A stretch of 6,620 bases of DNA from JBFKQC01 sp041627895 (GCA_041627895.1 JBFKQC010000118.1:1-6620); one strand, 5' to 3'; shown: positions 1 to 5,646, counted from the first letter of the stretch. Notes: generated by a model not told the origin, from the letters alone. Program-made: numbers and translations.

Positions 1-47
1 GGCGGGCGGGGCGCCCGGGCCGGAGCCGCCGCGTCCCGCAATCGTGA

Positions 48-76
48 CTGACGCGGACGCAGAAATTTGCTAGACT
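48..76 (+). promoter_or_regulatory. Putative sigma-70 promoter of the DUF2189 gene
   Basis: A -35-like CTGACG (48-53; four of six consensus bases) is followed by a 17-bp spacer and a -10-like TAGACT (71-76; four of six), which is preceded by TGC as in extended -10 promoters. Transcription would start near position 83, giving a leader of about 80 nt before the ATG at 165. The call rests on motif and spacing only. The first 47 bases of the window are very GC-rich and I see no assignable gene end in them. Confidence 0.4.
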
Positions 77-88
77 TCCCGCAGAGTT

Positions 89-135
89 GGCCGACGCAGT
101 CGGACCGACGACCGAAAGAACCGCCTGCGTCGGCC
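89..135 (+). promoter_or_regulatory. Leader hairpin with perfect 11-bp stem
   Basis: GGCCGACGCAG (89-99) is the exact reverse complement of CTGCGTCGGCC (125-135), with a 25-nt loop that can form a smaller TCGG/CCGA helix (100-103 with 112-115). It begins a few bases after the predicted transcription start and ends 15 nt before the Shine-Dalgarno sequence. No T-run follows, so it does not look like an intrinsic terminator or attenuator. A role in mRNA stability or protein binding is possible but unproven. Confidence 0.5.
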
Positions 136-164
136 CGGGTGCACTGACCTCGGGAGGGCCGAAC

Positions 165-1022
165 ATGGTCAAGACAATCGGAAATCCCCTGTCCTGGACG
201 GCCTGGGTGCTGGGCGGCGCGGCGCGCCATGCCGGGCAATCGGTCGAGCAGCTGGGCGGCCGCCAGACCGCCGCCGACCTGAAACTGCGCGACCTGCAGC
301 TCGACGATATCGGCGCCGCGCTCCGGCTCGGGCTCGACGATTTCGCCGCGGCCCGCGCCGACGTGATGTTCCTCGTCGTCGTCTACCCGGTGATCGGCCT
401 GGTTCTCGCCGGCGTCGGGCTGAACATGAACCTGTTGCCGCTGCTGTTCCCGCTGGCCGCAGGATTTGCGCTGCTCGGCCCGCTTGCGGCGGTCGGGCTC
501 TATGAGATCAGCCGGCGCCGCGAGGCCGGAGAGCCGGTCAGCTGGGGTGCCGCGCTGGGCGTGATCGCGTCGCCGAACTTCGGCGCCATAGTGGTGCTGG
601 GGCTCTACCTGCTGGGCCTGTTCCTGGCGTGGATGCTGGCGGCGAACTGGGTCTACGGGCTGACGCTCGGGCCGGAACCGCCGGCCTCGGCCGGCGCTTT
701 CGTGCGCGACGTCTTCACCACGGCGGCGGGCTGGACGATGATCGTCCTCGGCATCATGGTGGGCTTCGTCTTCGCGCTGGTCGCGCTGGCGATCAGCGTG
801 GTGTCGTTCCCGCTGCTTCTGGACCGCAACGTCGGCGTGCCGACCGCCATCGTCACCTCGGTCCGCGTCACCCGCAGGAACCCGCGCGAAATCGGCGCCT
901 GGGGCCTGATCGTCGCGGCCGGGCTGGTCGCGGGCTCGATTCCGCTGTTCATCGGGCTGGTCATCGTGATGCCGATCCTCGGCCACGCCACCTGGCACCT
1001 GTACCGCCGCGCAGTGGCCTGA
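165..1022 (+). CDS. DUF2189-family integral membrane protein
   Basis: A 285-residue inner-membrane protein of unknown function. After a roughly 65-residue, mostly polar N-terminus there are several hydrophobic spans: about 67-85, 91-112, 138-163, 188-217 and 243-275. Family-typical elements are visible: a GLYEISRRRE turn after the second span (111-120), a FPLLLDRNVG segment (215-224) followed by an NP-containing loop, and a GHATWHLYRR end (273-282). I recognise these from DUF2189 proteins, which are often annotated loosely as cytochrome c oxidase subunit I-like but lack the haem and copper histidine set. The ATG at 165 is chosen because CGGGAGG (151-157) lies 7 nt upstream. An in-frame TTG at 87 would add 26 residues but has no ribosome binding site and lies at the foot of the leader hairpin. 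The gene seems monocistronic. Its function is unknown. Confidence 0.85.
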   Translation: MVKTIGNPLSWTAWVLGGAARHAGQSVEQLGGRQTAADLKLRDLQLDDIGAALRLGLDDFAAARADVMFLVVVYPVIGLVLAGVGLNMNLLPLLFPLAAGFALLGPLAAVGLYEISRRREAGEPVSWGAALGVIASPNFGAIVVLGLYLLGLFLAWMLAANWVYGLTLGPEPPASAGAFVRDVFTTAAGWTMIVLGIMVGFVFALVALAISVVSFPLLLDRNVGVPTAIVTSVRVTRRNPREIGAWGLIVAAGLVAGSIPLFIGLVIVMPILGHATWHLYRRAVA

Positions 1023-1038
1023 CGATCGCCCCGTGTCC

Positions 1039-1054
1039 GCCCGCCGCGGCGGGC
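1039..1054. repeat. Perfect 16-bp palindrome downstream of the DUF2189 gene
   Basis: GCCCGCCGCGGCGGGC equals its own reverse complement and can fold as a 6-bp stem with a CGCG loop in RNA. It lies shortly after the stop codon at 1022. Because no U-tract follows, it might be a transcript-end stabilising hairpin or a Rho-associated structure, not a classical terminator. Short GC palindromes also arise easily in DNA of this composition. Confidence 0.35.
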
Positions 1055-1324
1055 CGCGCCACGATGTCCCGCGGCATCCGGGTGACCCGGAAGGGCGGCG
1101 CGCGGCCCGCGAATCGGTGCAAAGGAAACGTGCTCTGCAACCGCAGGATCGAAACTGACGCCGCCCCTTGCAGCCGAAAGCAACCCCCGGCGAATCGCAG
1201 AGTTAGCCCCATCTCTCATAAATTGTAATCCGCCGTCAATTCAGCGGGAATTTGACCGGCAACAATCCCATTCTTGCGTTTGGACTGTCTCTTTTCCCGC
1301 AACAAATGCTAACCTCACCGGATG

Positions 1325-1340
1325 CGGGGTGCATTCCCCG
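1325..1340 (+). promoter_or_regulatory. Small inverted repeat upstream of the acidic protein gene
   Basis: CGGGG (1325-1329) and CCCCG (1336-1340) are perfect complements around a six-base TGCATT loop. The repeat sits 73 bp before the GTG start, in the most AT-rich part of the interval. It could be an operator or a 5' leader hairpin. The arms are short, so chance is a real alternative. Confidence 0.25.
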
Positions 1341-1397
1341 AGCAGGACTATTCAGGTCTTCGGTCTGCGCCGAATGCCAATCGCATTATGTTATTTT

Positions 1398-1406
1398 GGG
1401 GGAGGG
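1398..1406 (+). promoter_or_regulatory. Ribosome binding site that fixes the GTG start at 1414
   Basis: The purine run GGGGGAGGG (1398-1406) contains a strong GGAGG core and ends 7 nt before GTG (1414-1416). This decides the start over an in-frame TTG at 1252, which has no such site and would add 54 residues with no domain-like features. Confidence 0.8.
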
Positions 1407-1413
1407 TATTCCC

Positions 1414-2529
1414 GTGACAACCTATACGACAACTTTCAACGAGCAACTCGGCAGCAGTTTCGAAAGCTACACGGTCACAATCGAGTATTGCGAGGACTTC
1501 ACCGGTGACGGGCTGGACGACATCCGGATCACCATCACCCAGACCGCCGACACCAACAGCGGTACCGAGGACATCATCGGCGTCGCCTTCGACCTAAACG
1601 ACCTGACCGGGCTGACGATCGGCGATATCCAGGTCCTGAGCGGCAACAGCACGTTCGTCCCGGTCGCGTTCCTCGACCAAGACAACGTCAGCGACAATCC
1701 GGGCGCGACCGACCCCGGCTTCTCGACCACCGGCGGCGGGTCGGATGAACCCTATGACGCGGCCATCAAGGTCAGCGAGGTCGGCTCTGGCGAGGGGATC
1801 GTGCAGTCCTTCAGCTTCGTGATCTCCGGCACCACCGATCTGGATGCCGAGGCGCTGCTGGAAGGCACCGACTGGTGGATCCGCACGCAATCCACCGACG
1901 GCGGCAGCGAAAGCGCCAAGACCGGCGGCTTCATCCTCGACCTGCCGCCCTGCGGCGACGAGCCGCCGAACGGCGATCCGGGCAACGGCAACACGCCGGG
2001 CTTCTGGAAGAACCACCAGACCATCTTCGAGGGTGAGACCGGCGCGCTCTTCACCGACAGCTACGAGGCGCTGTTCGGCGTCGACGTGCTCGGCAGCAAG
2101 AAGCTGTCCGACAATCCGACCCTGCTCGAGGCGCTCTCGGCCAAAGGCGGCGGCGAGGCCGCGCTGCTGCGCTCGTCGACGGCGGCCTGGGCCAACGCGA
2201 CCAGCGACGACACCAACTTCGTGATCACCGACGTGGATTCGCTCGAAGAAGGCGTGACCGAGGCCTACGGGCTCGATCCGCTCAGCCTGACCTACGCCGC
2301 CGATCTCGCCGCGGCGCTGGCCGAGGTTCTGGCGGTGCTGACCCAGGTCGACGACGGCGACGGCACGATCACGGCGCAGGAGGTCATCGACGCCGTGGGG
2401 CTGGTCTTTGCCGACCCGAGCAACGGCGACACCGGCGACGGCGCGGACTATACGATGGAGCAGCTGTCCAAGGCGTTCGACGCGATGAACAACATGCCGA
2501 GTCTCGAGGCCGACGAGTTCGTCTTCTGA
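1414..2529 (+). CDS. Acidic TPGFWKNH-motif protein, candidate type I secretion substrate
   Basis: A 371-residue protein with a GTG start set by a strong ribosome binding site. By count it has 66 Asp/Glu against 10 Lys/Arg, and only two cysteines (26 and 180). The N-terminal half (about 1-178) looks beta-rich and carries a calcium-loop-like DFTGDGLDD (28-36). A Gly/Pro/Asn-rich linker (about 180-193) leads to TPGFWKNH (194-201), a motif known from many bacterial secreted or surface proteins. A helical region follows with GGGEAALLRSSTAAWANA (245-262), the usual companion of that motif. An EF-hand-like DDGDGTITAQE (313-323) retains D314, D316, G317, I319 and E323 but has Val where the first ligand should be; a further Asp/Gly-rich stretch is at 339-345. 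There is no N-terminal signal peptide. The chain ends DEFVF, acidic residues then hydrophobic ones, as in several ABC-exported proteins. Export and calcium binding are inferred. No RTX nonapeptides or exporter genes are visible here. Confidence 0.75.
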   Translation: MTTYTTTFNEQLGSSFESYTVTIEYCEDFTGDGLDDIRITITQTADTNSGTEDIIGVAFDLNDLTGLTIGDIQVLSGNSTFVPVAFLDQDNVSDNPGATDPGFSTTGGGSDEPYDAAIKVSEVGSGEGIVQSFSFVISGTTDLDAEALLEGTDWWIRTQSTDGGSESAKTGGFILDLPPCGDEPPNGDPGNGNTPGFWKNHQTIFEGETGALFTDSYEALFGVDVLGSKKLSDNPTLLEALSAKGGGEAALLRSSTAAWANATSDDTNFVITDVDSLEEGVTEAYGLDPLSLTYAADLAAALAEVLAVLTQVDDGDGTITAQEVIDAVGLVFADPSNGDTGDGADYTMEQLSKAFDAMNNMPSLEADEFVF

Positions 2530-2535
2530 CGCGAC

Positions 2536-2575
2536 CGCCTGACCGCGCCCGGTCTTCGGCGGGCGCGGTCAGGCG
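2536..2575. terminator. Shared hairpin between convergent genes
   Basis: A perfect 16-bp stem (2536-2551 with 2560-2575) encloses the 8-base loop GTCTTCGG. It begins 6 bp after the stop codon of the acidic protein gene, and its right arm overlaps the last seven bases, including the stop, of the convergent oxidoreductase gene. Neither side carries a clear T-run, so termination efficiency is uncertain. Position and strength suggest a bidirectional transcript end. Confidence 0.65.
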
Positions 2576-3552
2576 ACCTTCAGCACGATCTTCCCGATAT
2601 GCTGCGAGGTTTCCATCCGCGCATGCGCCTCGGATGCCTTGTCCAGCGGGTACTCGCTGTCCATCACCGGCGCCACGCGCCCGGCGGCCAGGTGCGGCCA
2701 GACATGGGCGCGCAAACCTTCGGCGATCTCGGCCTTCGCGGCGTCGGATTGCGGCCGCAGGGTCGAGCCGGTGATCGTCAGCCGCCGCGTCATCACGTGG
2801 GCAAAGTTCAGCTCGGCCTTCGGCCCGGACAGGAACGCGATCTGCACCAGCCGCCCGTCATCGGCCAGCGCCCTGACGTTGCGCGGAATATAGCCGCCGC
2901 CCACCATGTCCAGGATCAGGTTCGCACCGCCCTCGGCGCGCAGCACCTCGACGAAATCCTCGGCCTTGTAGTTGATCGCGCGCTCGGCGCCCAGACCCTC
3001 GCAGGCGTGGCACTTCTCCGGCGAACCGGCGGTCGCGAAGACCCGCGCGCCGAACAGGCTGGCAAGCTGGATCGCCGTCGTGCCGATCCCGGAGGATCCG
3101 CCGTGAACGAGAAACCGCTCGCCCGCCTTCAGGCCGCCCCGCATGAAGACGTTGGTCCAGACGGTAAAGAAGGTCTCGGGCAGGCAGGCGGCCTCGCGCA
3201 TCCCCATCCCTTCCGGCACCGGCAAGGCATGTGCCGCAGGCGTCGTCGCGAATTCGGCATAGCCCCCGCCGGGCAGCAGCGCACAGACCGCGTCGCCCAC
3301 CGCCCATTCGGTCACGCCCGGCCCCACCGCGGCCACCGTCCCCGAGGCCTCGAGCCCGGGCAAATCCGACGCCCCCGGCGGCGGCGCGTAACTGCCCGCC
3401 CGCTGCAGCGCGTCGGGCCGGTTCACCCCGGCATAGGCCACCTTGATCAGGATCTCCCCGTGCCTCGGCTCGGGCACCGGGCGCTCGACCGGCACCAGAA
3501 CCTCCGGCCCGCCGGGCTCAGATATCTCCACCGCGCGCATCGACTGTTCCAT
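2569..3552 (-). CDS. NAD(P)H quinone oxidoreductase, zinc-free MDR family (PIG3-like)
   Basis: A 327-residue medium-chain dehydrogenase/reductase, the usual length for this group, predicted to reduce quinones with NADPH in the cytosol. The N-terminal GroES-like catalytic domain covers about 1-125, with VNRPDALQRAGSYAPPPG (43-60) and PGLEASGTVAAVGPGV (65-80), both typical of quinone oxidoreductases. The Rossmann domain carries HGGSSGIGTTAIQLA (150-164). The cysteine set that binds structural zinc in alcohol dehydrogenases is absent. The closest family I recognise is the PIG3/TP53I3 type. The start at 3552 is preferred because AAGGGG (3565-3560) lies 7 nt upstream; an in-frame ATG at 3540 has only weak pairing and would drop four residues. 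It lies 66 bp downstream of coq9 on the same strand with no intervening terminator, so it is probably the last gene of that operon. The natural substrate is not readable from sequence. Confidence 0.88.
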   Translation of the reverse strand: MEQSMRAVEISEPGGPEVLVPVERPVPEPRHGEILIKVAYAGVNRPDALQRAGSYAPPPGASDLPGLEASGTVAAVGPGVTEWAVGDAVCALLPGGGYAEFATTPAAHALPVPEGMGMREAACLPETFFTVWTNVFMRGGLKAGERFLVHGGSSGIGTTAIQLASLFGARVFATAGSPEKCHACEGLGAERAINYKAEDFVEVLRAEGGANLILDMVGGGYIPRNVRALADDGRLVQIAFLSGPKAELNFAHVMTRRLTITGSTLRPQSDAAKAEIAEGLRAHVWPHLAAGRVAPVMDSEYPLDKASEAHARMETSQHIGKIVLKVA

Positions 3553-3618
3553 CTGCAATCCCCTTTTCGCGCAGCCGTACCAGCCCGGGCGCGGCAAGGA
3601 AAGCAGGGCCGCGGCGGC

Positions 3619-4317
3619 CTATTCGTCCGGCGGCGTCCAGCGCCCCGGCAGATCGTCGCGCGCGGCCCGCGACGGCGCCCTGATCTGCGACAGAACCCGG
3701 TTCGGCCCGGCGAACAGGCTGCTCAGCACCGGGTTCTCGCGCACCCGCGCCTTCAGCTTCTCGAACGACATCACGTCGGCGATGCGGCGGTCGAGAAAGG
3801 CCCAGGTCGGCCGATGGTCCGCGCTGTCGTCGCCCAACCAGTACAGCACCGTGGCGGAATAGACGCCGGCCAGGATCGCGCGCTTGGTGTACCAGTTCAG
3901 GTCGTCCGACGGATCGCCGAGCGCGGTCCAGATCGCATCGGCCGTGCCCCAGATCAGCCCCGCGCCCACGGCTGCATTCTGCGGCAGCGCGAACAGCGTG
4001 GTGCCGCGCCGCACCGCCTCGCGGTCGCCGATCGCCTCGATCCGGGCACGCACCGCGAAGGTCACGCGCTCGCGCACTTTCATCGCGGCAAGATCCGTGG
4101 CCGCCATCCGTGCCAGCATCGCCGCGTCGCCGCGCCGGTGGAACTCTGCGGCCAGGTCAAGCGCGCCGCGCGGCGCGACCGCACGCGCCTCTGCTTCGCT
4201 CAGCCCGGTATCTTCCAGCGCCGCGCGGAACGACACATCTGACCAGCCGTCGAACGGCACATGCGCCAACATCGCCGCCAGCAGTTCCGACCGCCTGTCC
4301 TGTCCCGGCTCGTCCAT
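3619..4317 (-). CDS. coq9: COQ9-family ubiquinone biosynthesis protein
   Basis: A 232-residue protein of the COQ9 family. In eukaryotes COQ9 is a TetR-like-fold, lipid-binding partner of the hydroxylase COQ7 in ubiquinone synthesis; alphaproteobacterial relatives are presumed to act similarly at the membrane. The N-terminal part (about 8-75) has the helical pattern expected of the TetR-like region, including PFDGWSDVSFRAA (21-33). The diagnostic block is DLNWYTKRAILAGVYSATVL (139-158), followed by the conserved TWAFLDRRI (171-179). A Pro- and Arg-rich tail follows. The ATG at 4317 is supported by a GGGAGG (4327-4322) just upstream, placed in the 20-bp gap after the PPK2 stop codon, so the two genes are probably cotranscribed. 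The reading frame stays open further upstream inside the PPK2 gene, but that portion has no COQ9 similarity and is a GC-driven shadow. Confidence 0.9.
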   Translation of the reverse strand: MDEPGQDRRSELLAAMLAHVPFDGWSDVSFRAALEDTGLSEAEARAVAPRGALDLAAEFHRRGDAAMLARMAATDLAAMKVRERVTFAVRARIEAIGDREAVRRGTTLFALPQNAAVGAGLIWGTADAIWTALGDPSDDLNWYTKRAILAGVYSATVLYWLGDDSADHRPTWAFLDRRIADVMSFEKLKARVRENPVLSSLFAGPNRVLSQIRAPSRAARDDLPGRWTPPDE

Positions 4318-4337
4318 GCCCCCTCCCACGTCGCGCG

Positions 4338-5141
4338 TCACAGATACTGCCGGTGATAGTCCGGCACGAAGGTCTGTTCGTCCATCGGCGGCCGCACATA
4401 GCCCGATTGCGGCGGCCGCTCCTGCAGCTCGATTTCGTCCGGCGTCAGGTCCTCGTAGGCGACCTGGCTGAGAAGATGCGCGATGCAGTCCAGCCGCGCG
4501 TGCAGCTTGACGTCCGAATTCACCACCCACCAGGGCGCCTGCTTGATATCCGTATGGGCAAACATCGCGTCCTTGGCCTTGGAATACTCCACCCAGCGCT
4601 TGCGGCTTTCCAAATCCATCGGCGACAGCTTCCAGCGCCGCGTCGGGTCGGTGATTCGCTTCTGGAACCGGCGCTCCTGTTCCTCGTCGCTGACCGAGAA
4701 CCAGTATTTCAACAGGTGGATACCCGAGCGCACCAGCATCCGCTCGAACTCGGGGCAGGTGCGCATGAATTCCTGGTACTCGTGCTCGGTGCAAAACCTC
4801 ATAACCCGCTCGACACCGGCGCGGTTGTACCACGAGCGGTCGAAGATCACGATCTCGCCCGCCGCCGGCAGATGCGCGACGTAGCGCTGGAAATACCACT
4901 GTGTCTGCTCGCGCTCGGTCGGTGCCGGCAGCGCGACCACCTGTGCAATCCGCGGGTTCATCGCCTCGGTGATGCGCTTGATCGTGCCGCCCTTTCCGGC
5001 GGCGTCGCGACCTTCGAAGACGATCACCATGCGATAGCCTGTGGCCTTGACCCATTCCTGCAGCTTGACCAGCTCGATCTGCAGGCCGCGCAGCGCGGCC
5101 TCGTAATCCTTCTTGCCGATCTTGGCTTTTCGCTTCGACAT
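4338..5141 (-). CDS. ppk2: Polyphosphate kinase 2 (PPK2 family)
   Basis: A 267-residue single-domain PPK2, which transfers phosphate between inorganic polyphosphate and nucleoside phosphates. The length fits the short one-domain class. The Walker A loop is GRDAAGKGG (44-52). The Walker B segment is VIFDRSWYNRAGVE (98-111) with D101 and R102. The lid helix region is KRITDPTRRWKLSPMD (161-176), and WWVVNSDVKLHAR (204-216) near the C-terminus is also typical. Whether it phosphorylates ADP/GDP or AMP cannot be settled by eye, though overall resemblance is to the single-domain nucleoside-diphosphate group. The ATG at 5141 follows a GGGGGGAC run (5152-5145); the frame is open for 43 codons upstream with no PPK2 features. 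It is the first gene of the probable ppk2-coq9-quinone oxidoreductase unit and is divergent from rpsU. A TGCCCG/CGGGCA inverted repeat (5163-5168, 5180-5185) lies in its upstream region. Confidence 0.9.
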   Translation of the reverse strand: MSKRKAKIGKKDYEAALRGLQIELVKLQEWVKATGYRMVIVFEGRDAAGKGGTIKRITEAMNPRIAQVVALPAPTEREQTQWYFQRYVAHLPAAGEIVIFDRSWYNRAGVERVMRFCTEHEYQEFMRTCPEFERMLVRSGIHLLKYWFSVSDEEQERRFQKRITDPTRRWKLSPMDLESRKRWVEYSKAKDAMFAHTDIKQAPWWVVNSDVKLHARLDCIAHLLSQVAYEDLTPDEIELQERPPQSGYVRPPMDEQTFVPDYHRQYL

Positions 5142-5263
5142 GTCGTCCCCCCGGGGCGTGCGTGCCCGACAGGCGTTCACGGGCATGGCCAGTTGATAAC
5201 AGGATCGCGCCCCGCCCCGCGATGCCCCGCCGCCGCGATTGCCGGCACCGGGCGCGCAGCGTG

Positions 5264-5292
5264 TGGACAAGCCACCGGGTCCTTGCTATAGG
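5264..5292 (+). promoter_or_regulatory. Putative sigma-70 promoter of rpsU
   Basis: TGGACA (5264-5269, five of six consensus bases) is separated by exactly 17 bp from TATAGG (5287-5292), which has TGC directly before it as an extended -10. Transcription should start at about 5299, giving a leader of about 45 nt. This is the best promoter match in the window and suits a constitutively expressed ribosomal protein gene. Confidence 0.6.
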
Positions 5293-5330
5293 GCCACCTC
5301 CTGCAAGTTCTGCAACTCTAACTTAGAAAG

Positions 5331-5344
5331 GTGGTGACAACCAC
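5331..5344 (+). promoter_or_regulatory. Hairpin masking the rpsU ribosome binding site
   Basis: GTGGT (5331-5335) and ACCAC (5340-5344) are perfect complements around a GACA loop. The left arm includes part of the Shine-Dalgarno sequence AAAGGTGG (5327-5334), and the right arm directly abuts the ATG at 5345. The stem is short enough to open easily, so it may tune translation of S21 instead of blocking it. Confidence 0.5.
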
Positions 5345-5551
5345 ATGCAGGTCAGCGTTCGCGACAACAACGTCGATCAGGCGCTTCGTGCCCTGAAAAA
5401 GAAGCTGCAGCGTGAGGGCGTTTTCCGCGAGATGAAGCTTCGGCAGCATTTCGAGAAACCGTCCGAAAAGCGCGCCCGCGAAAAGGCAGAGGCCATCCGC
5501 CGCGCCCGCAAGCTCGCGCGCAAGAAAGCCCAGCGCGAAGGGCTGCTGTAA
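5345..5551 (+). CDS. rpsU: 30S ribosomal protein S21
   Basis: A 68-residue, very basic protein matching bacterial S21, which binds the small ribosomal subunit and takes part in translation initiation. It opens with MQVSVRDNNVDQALRALKKK, the hallmark of the family, followed by a REMKLRQHFEKPSEKR block (28-43) and an Arg/Lys/Ala-rich helical tail (44-68). The length fits the alphaproteobacterial form. The Shine-Dalgarno AAAGGTGG (5327-5334) is 10 nt from the ATG and partly inside a small hairpin. It has its own promoter (5264-5292) and terminator (5590-5622), so it is most likely transcribed alone. It is divergent from ppk2. Confidence 0.96.
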   Translation: MQVSVRDNNVDQALRALKKKLQREGVFREMKLRQHFEKPSEKRAREKAEAIRRARKLARKKAQREGLL

Positions 5552-5566
5552 GCGCCACGAACACTG

Positions 5567-5580
5567 GGGGCCACGGCCCC
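5567..5580 (+). other. GC-rich inverted repeat in the rpsU 3' region
   Basis: GGGGC (5567-5571) pairs with GCCCC (5576-5580) around a CACG loop, 15 bp after the rpsU stop codon and just before the main terminator. With no T-run of its own, it probably stabilises the 3' end or is incidental. Confidence 0.35.
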
Positions 5581-5589
5581 GCCAAGACG

Positions 5590-5622
5590 ACCCCCGCGGC
5601 ATCGCCCGGGGGTTTGTCATTT
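5590..5622 (+). terminator. Intrinsic terminator of rpsU
   Basis: ACCCCCG (5590-5596) pairs perfectly with CGGGGGT (5607-5613), with further GG/CC pairing possible inside the loop. It is followed by TTTGTCATTT. Orientation and position, about 40 bp past the rpsU stop codon, fit a factor-independent terminator for the plus strand. Confidence 0.75.
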
Positions 5623-5623
5623 T

Positions 5624-5646
5624 CCGGCCAGGGCGACCTTGGCCGG
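5624..5646. other. Inverted repeat downstream of lrp and rpsU
   Basis: CCGGCCA (5624-5630) pairs with TGGCCGG (5640-5646), and the stem can continue inward through a G-T pair and two G-C pairs to a CGA loop. It lies about 70 bp beyond the lrp stop codon on the minus strand and just after the rpsU terminator. On the minus strand it is followed by A residues, not T, so it is not a standard terminator for lrp. It may be a transcript-end structure shared by the convergent genes. Confidence 0.4.

Larger units (their letters stand above)
1023..1413. other. 391-bp non-coding interval with palindromes
   Basis: No convincing gene is present. The first part is GC-rich and contains a perfect 16-bp palindrome, GCCCGCCGCGGCGGGC (1039-1054), 17 bp after the DUF2189 stop codon. 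It also holds CCGGGT-G-ACCCGG (1078-1090). Either could fold at the 3' end of the upstream transcript, but neither is followed by T residues. From about 1200 the sequence becomes more AT-rich, as expected of a promoter and leader for the gene starting at 1414. I could not find a -35/-10 pair with good spacing; TTGGAC (1280-1285) and TGCTAACCT (1307-1315) are fragments at best. Confidence 0.5.

Noticed and set aside
87..164. In-frame TTG-start extension of the DUF2189 protein by 26 residues
   Set aside because: There is no ribosome binding site before 87, the segment lies inside the leader hairpin, and a good Shine-Dalgarno sequence precedes the ATG at 165.
653..1219. Minus-strand open frame opposite the end of the DUF2189 gene
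   Set aside because: It is antisense to clear membrane-protein codons, has a low-complexity Arg/Ala/Thr composition and shows no family motif; GC-rich DNA readily yields such frames.
1064..1228. 54-codon plus-strand frame starting ATG after the DUF2189 gene
   Set aside because: It has no Shine-Dalgarno sequence and no recognisable motif, and it is the tail of a longer out-of-frame shadow over the DUF2189 gene.
1252..1413. TTG-start extension of the acidic protein by 54 residues, possibly a signal peptide
   Set aside because: It lacks the basic n-region, hydrophobic core and cleavage site of a signal peptide, and the strong ribosome binding site fixes the start at 1414.
2599..4242. 547-residue plus-strand open frame opposite the oxidoreductase and COQ9 genes
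   Set aside because: It is antisense to two well-recognised proteins, is dominated by Arg, Gly, His and Pro, and shows no domain; it is a product of GC-biased codon positions.
4318..5055. Upstream extension of the COQ9 frame through the PPK2 gene, as a fusion
   Set aside because: The added residues have no COQ9 similarity and overlap PPK2 in another frame; the ATG at 4317 has its own ribosome binding site.
4110..5291. 393-residue plus-strand open frame opposite PPK2
   Set aside because: It is antisense to a protein with intact Walker motifs, has shadow-type composition and has no ribosome binding site.
5294..5334. CCACCT (5294-5299) pairing with AGGTGG (5329-5334) as a second anti-Shine-Dalgarno switch for rpsU
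   Set aside because: The predicted transcription start is at about 5299, so the upstream half is probably not in the mRNA; this is worth revisiting only if an upstream promoter is found.
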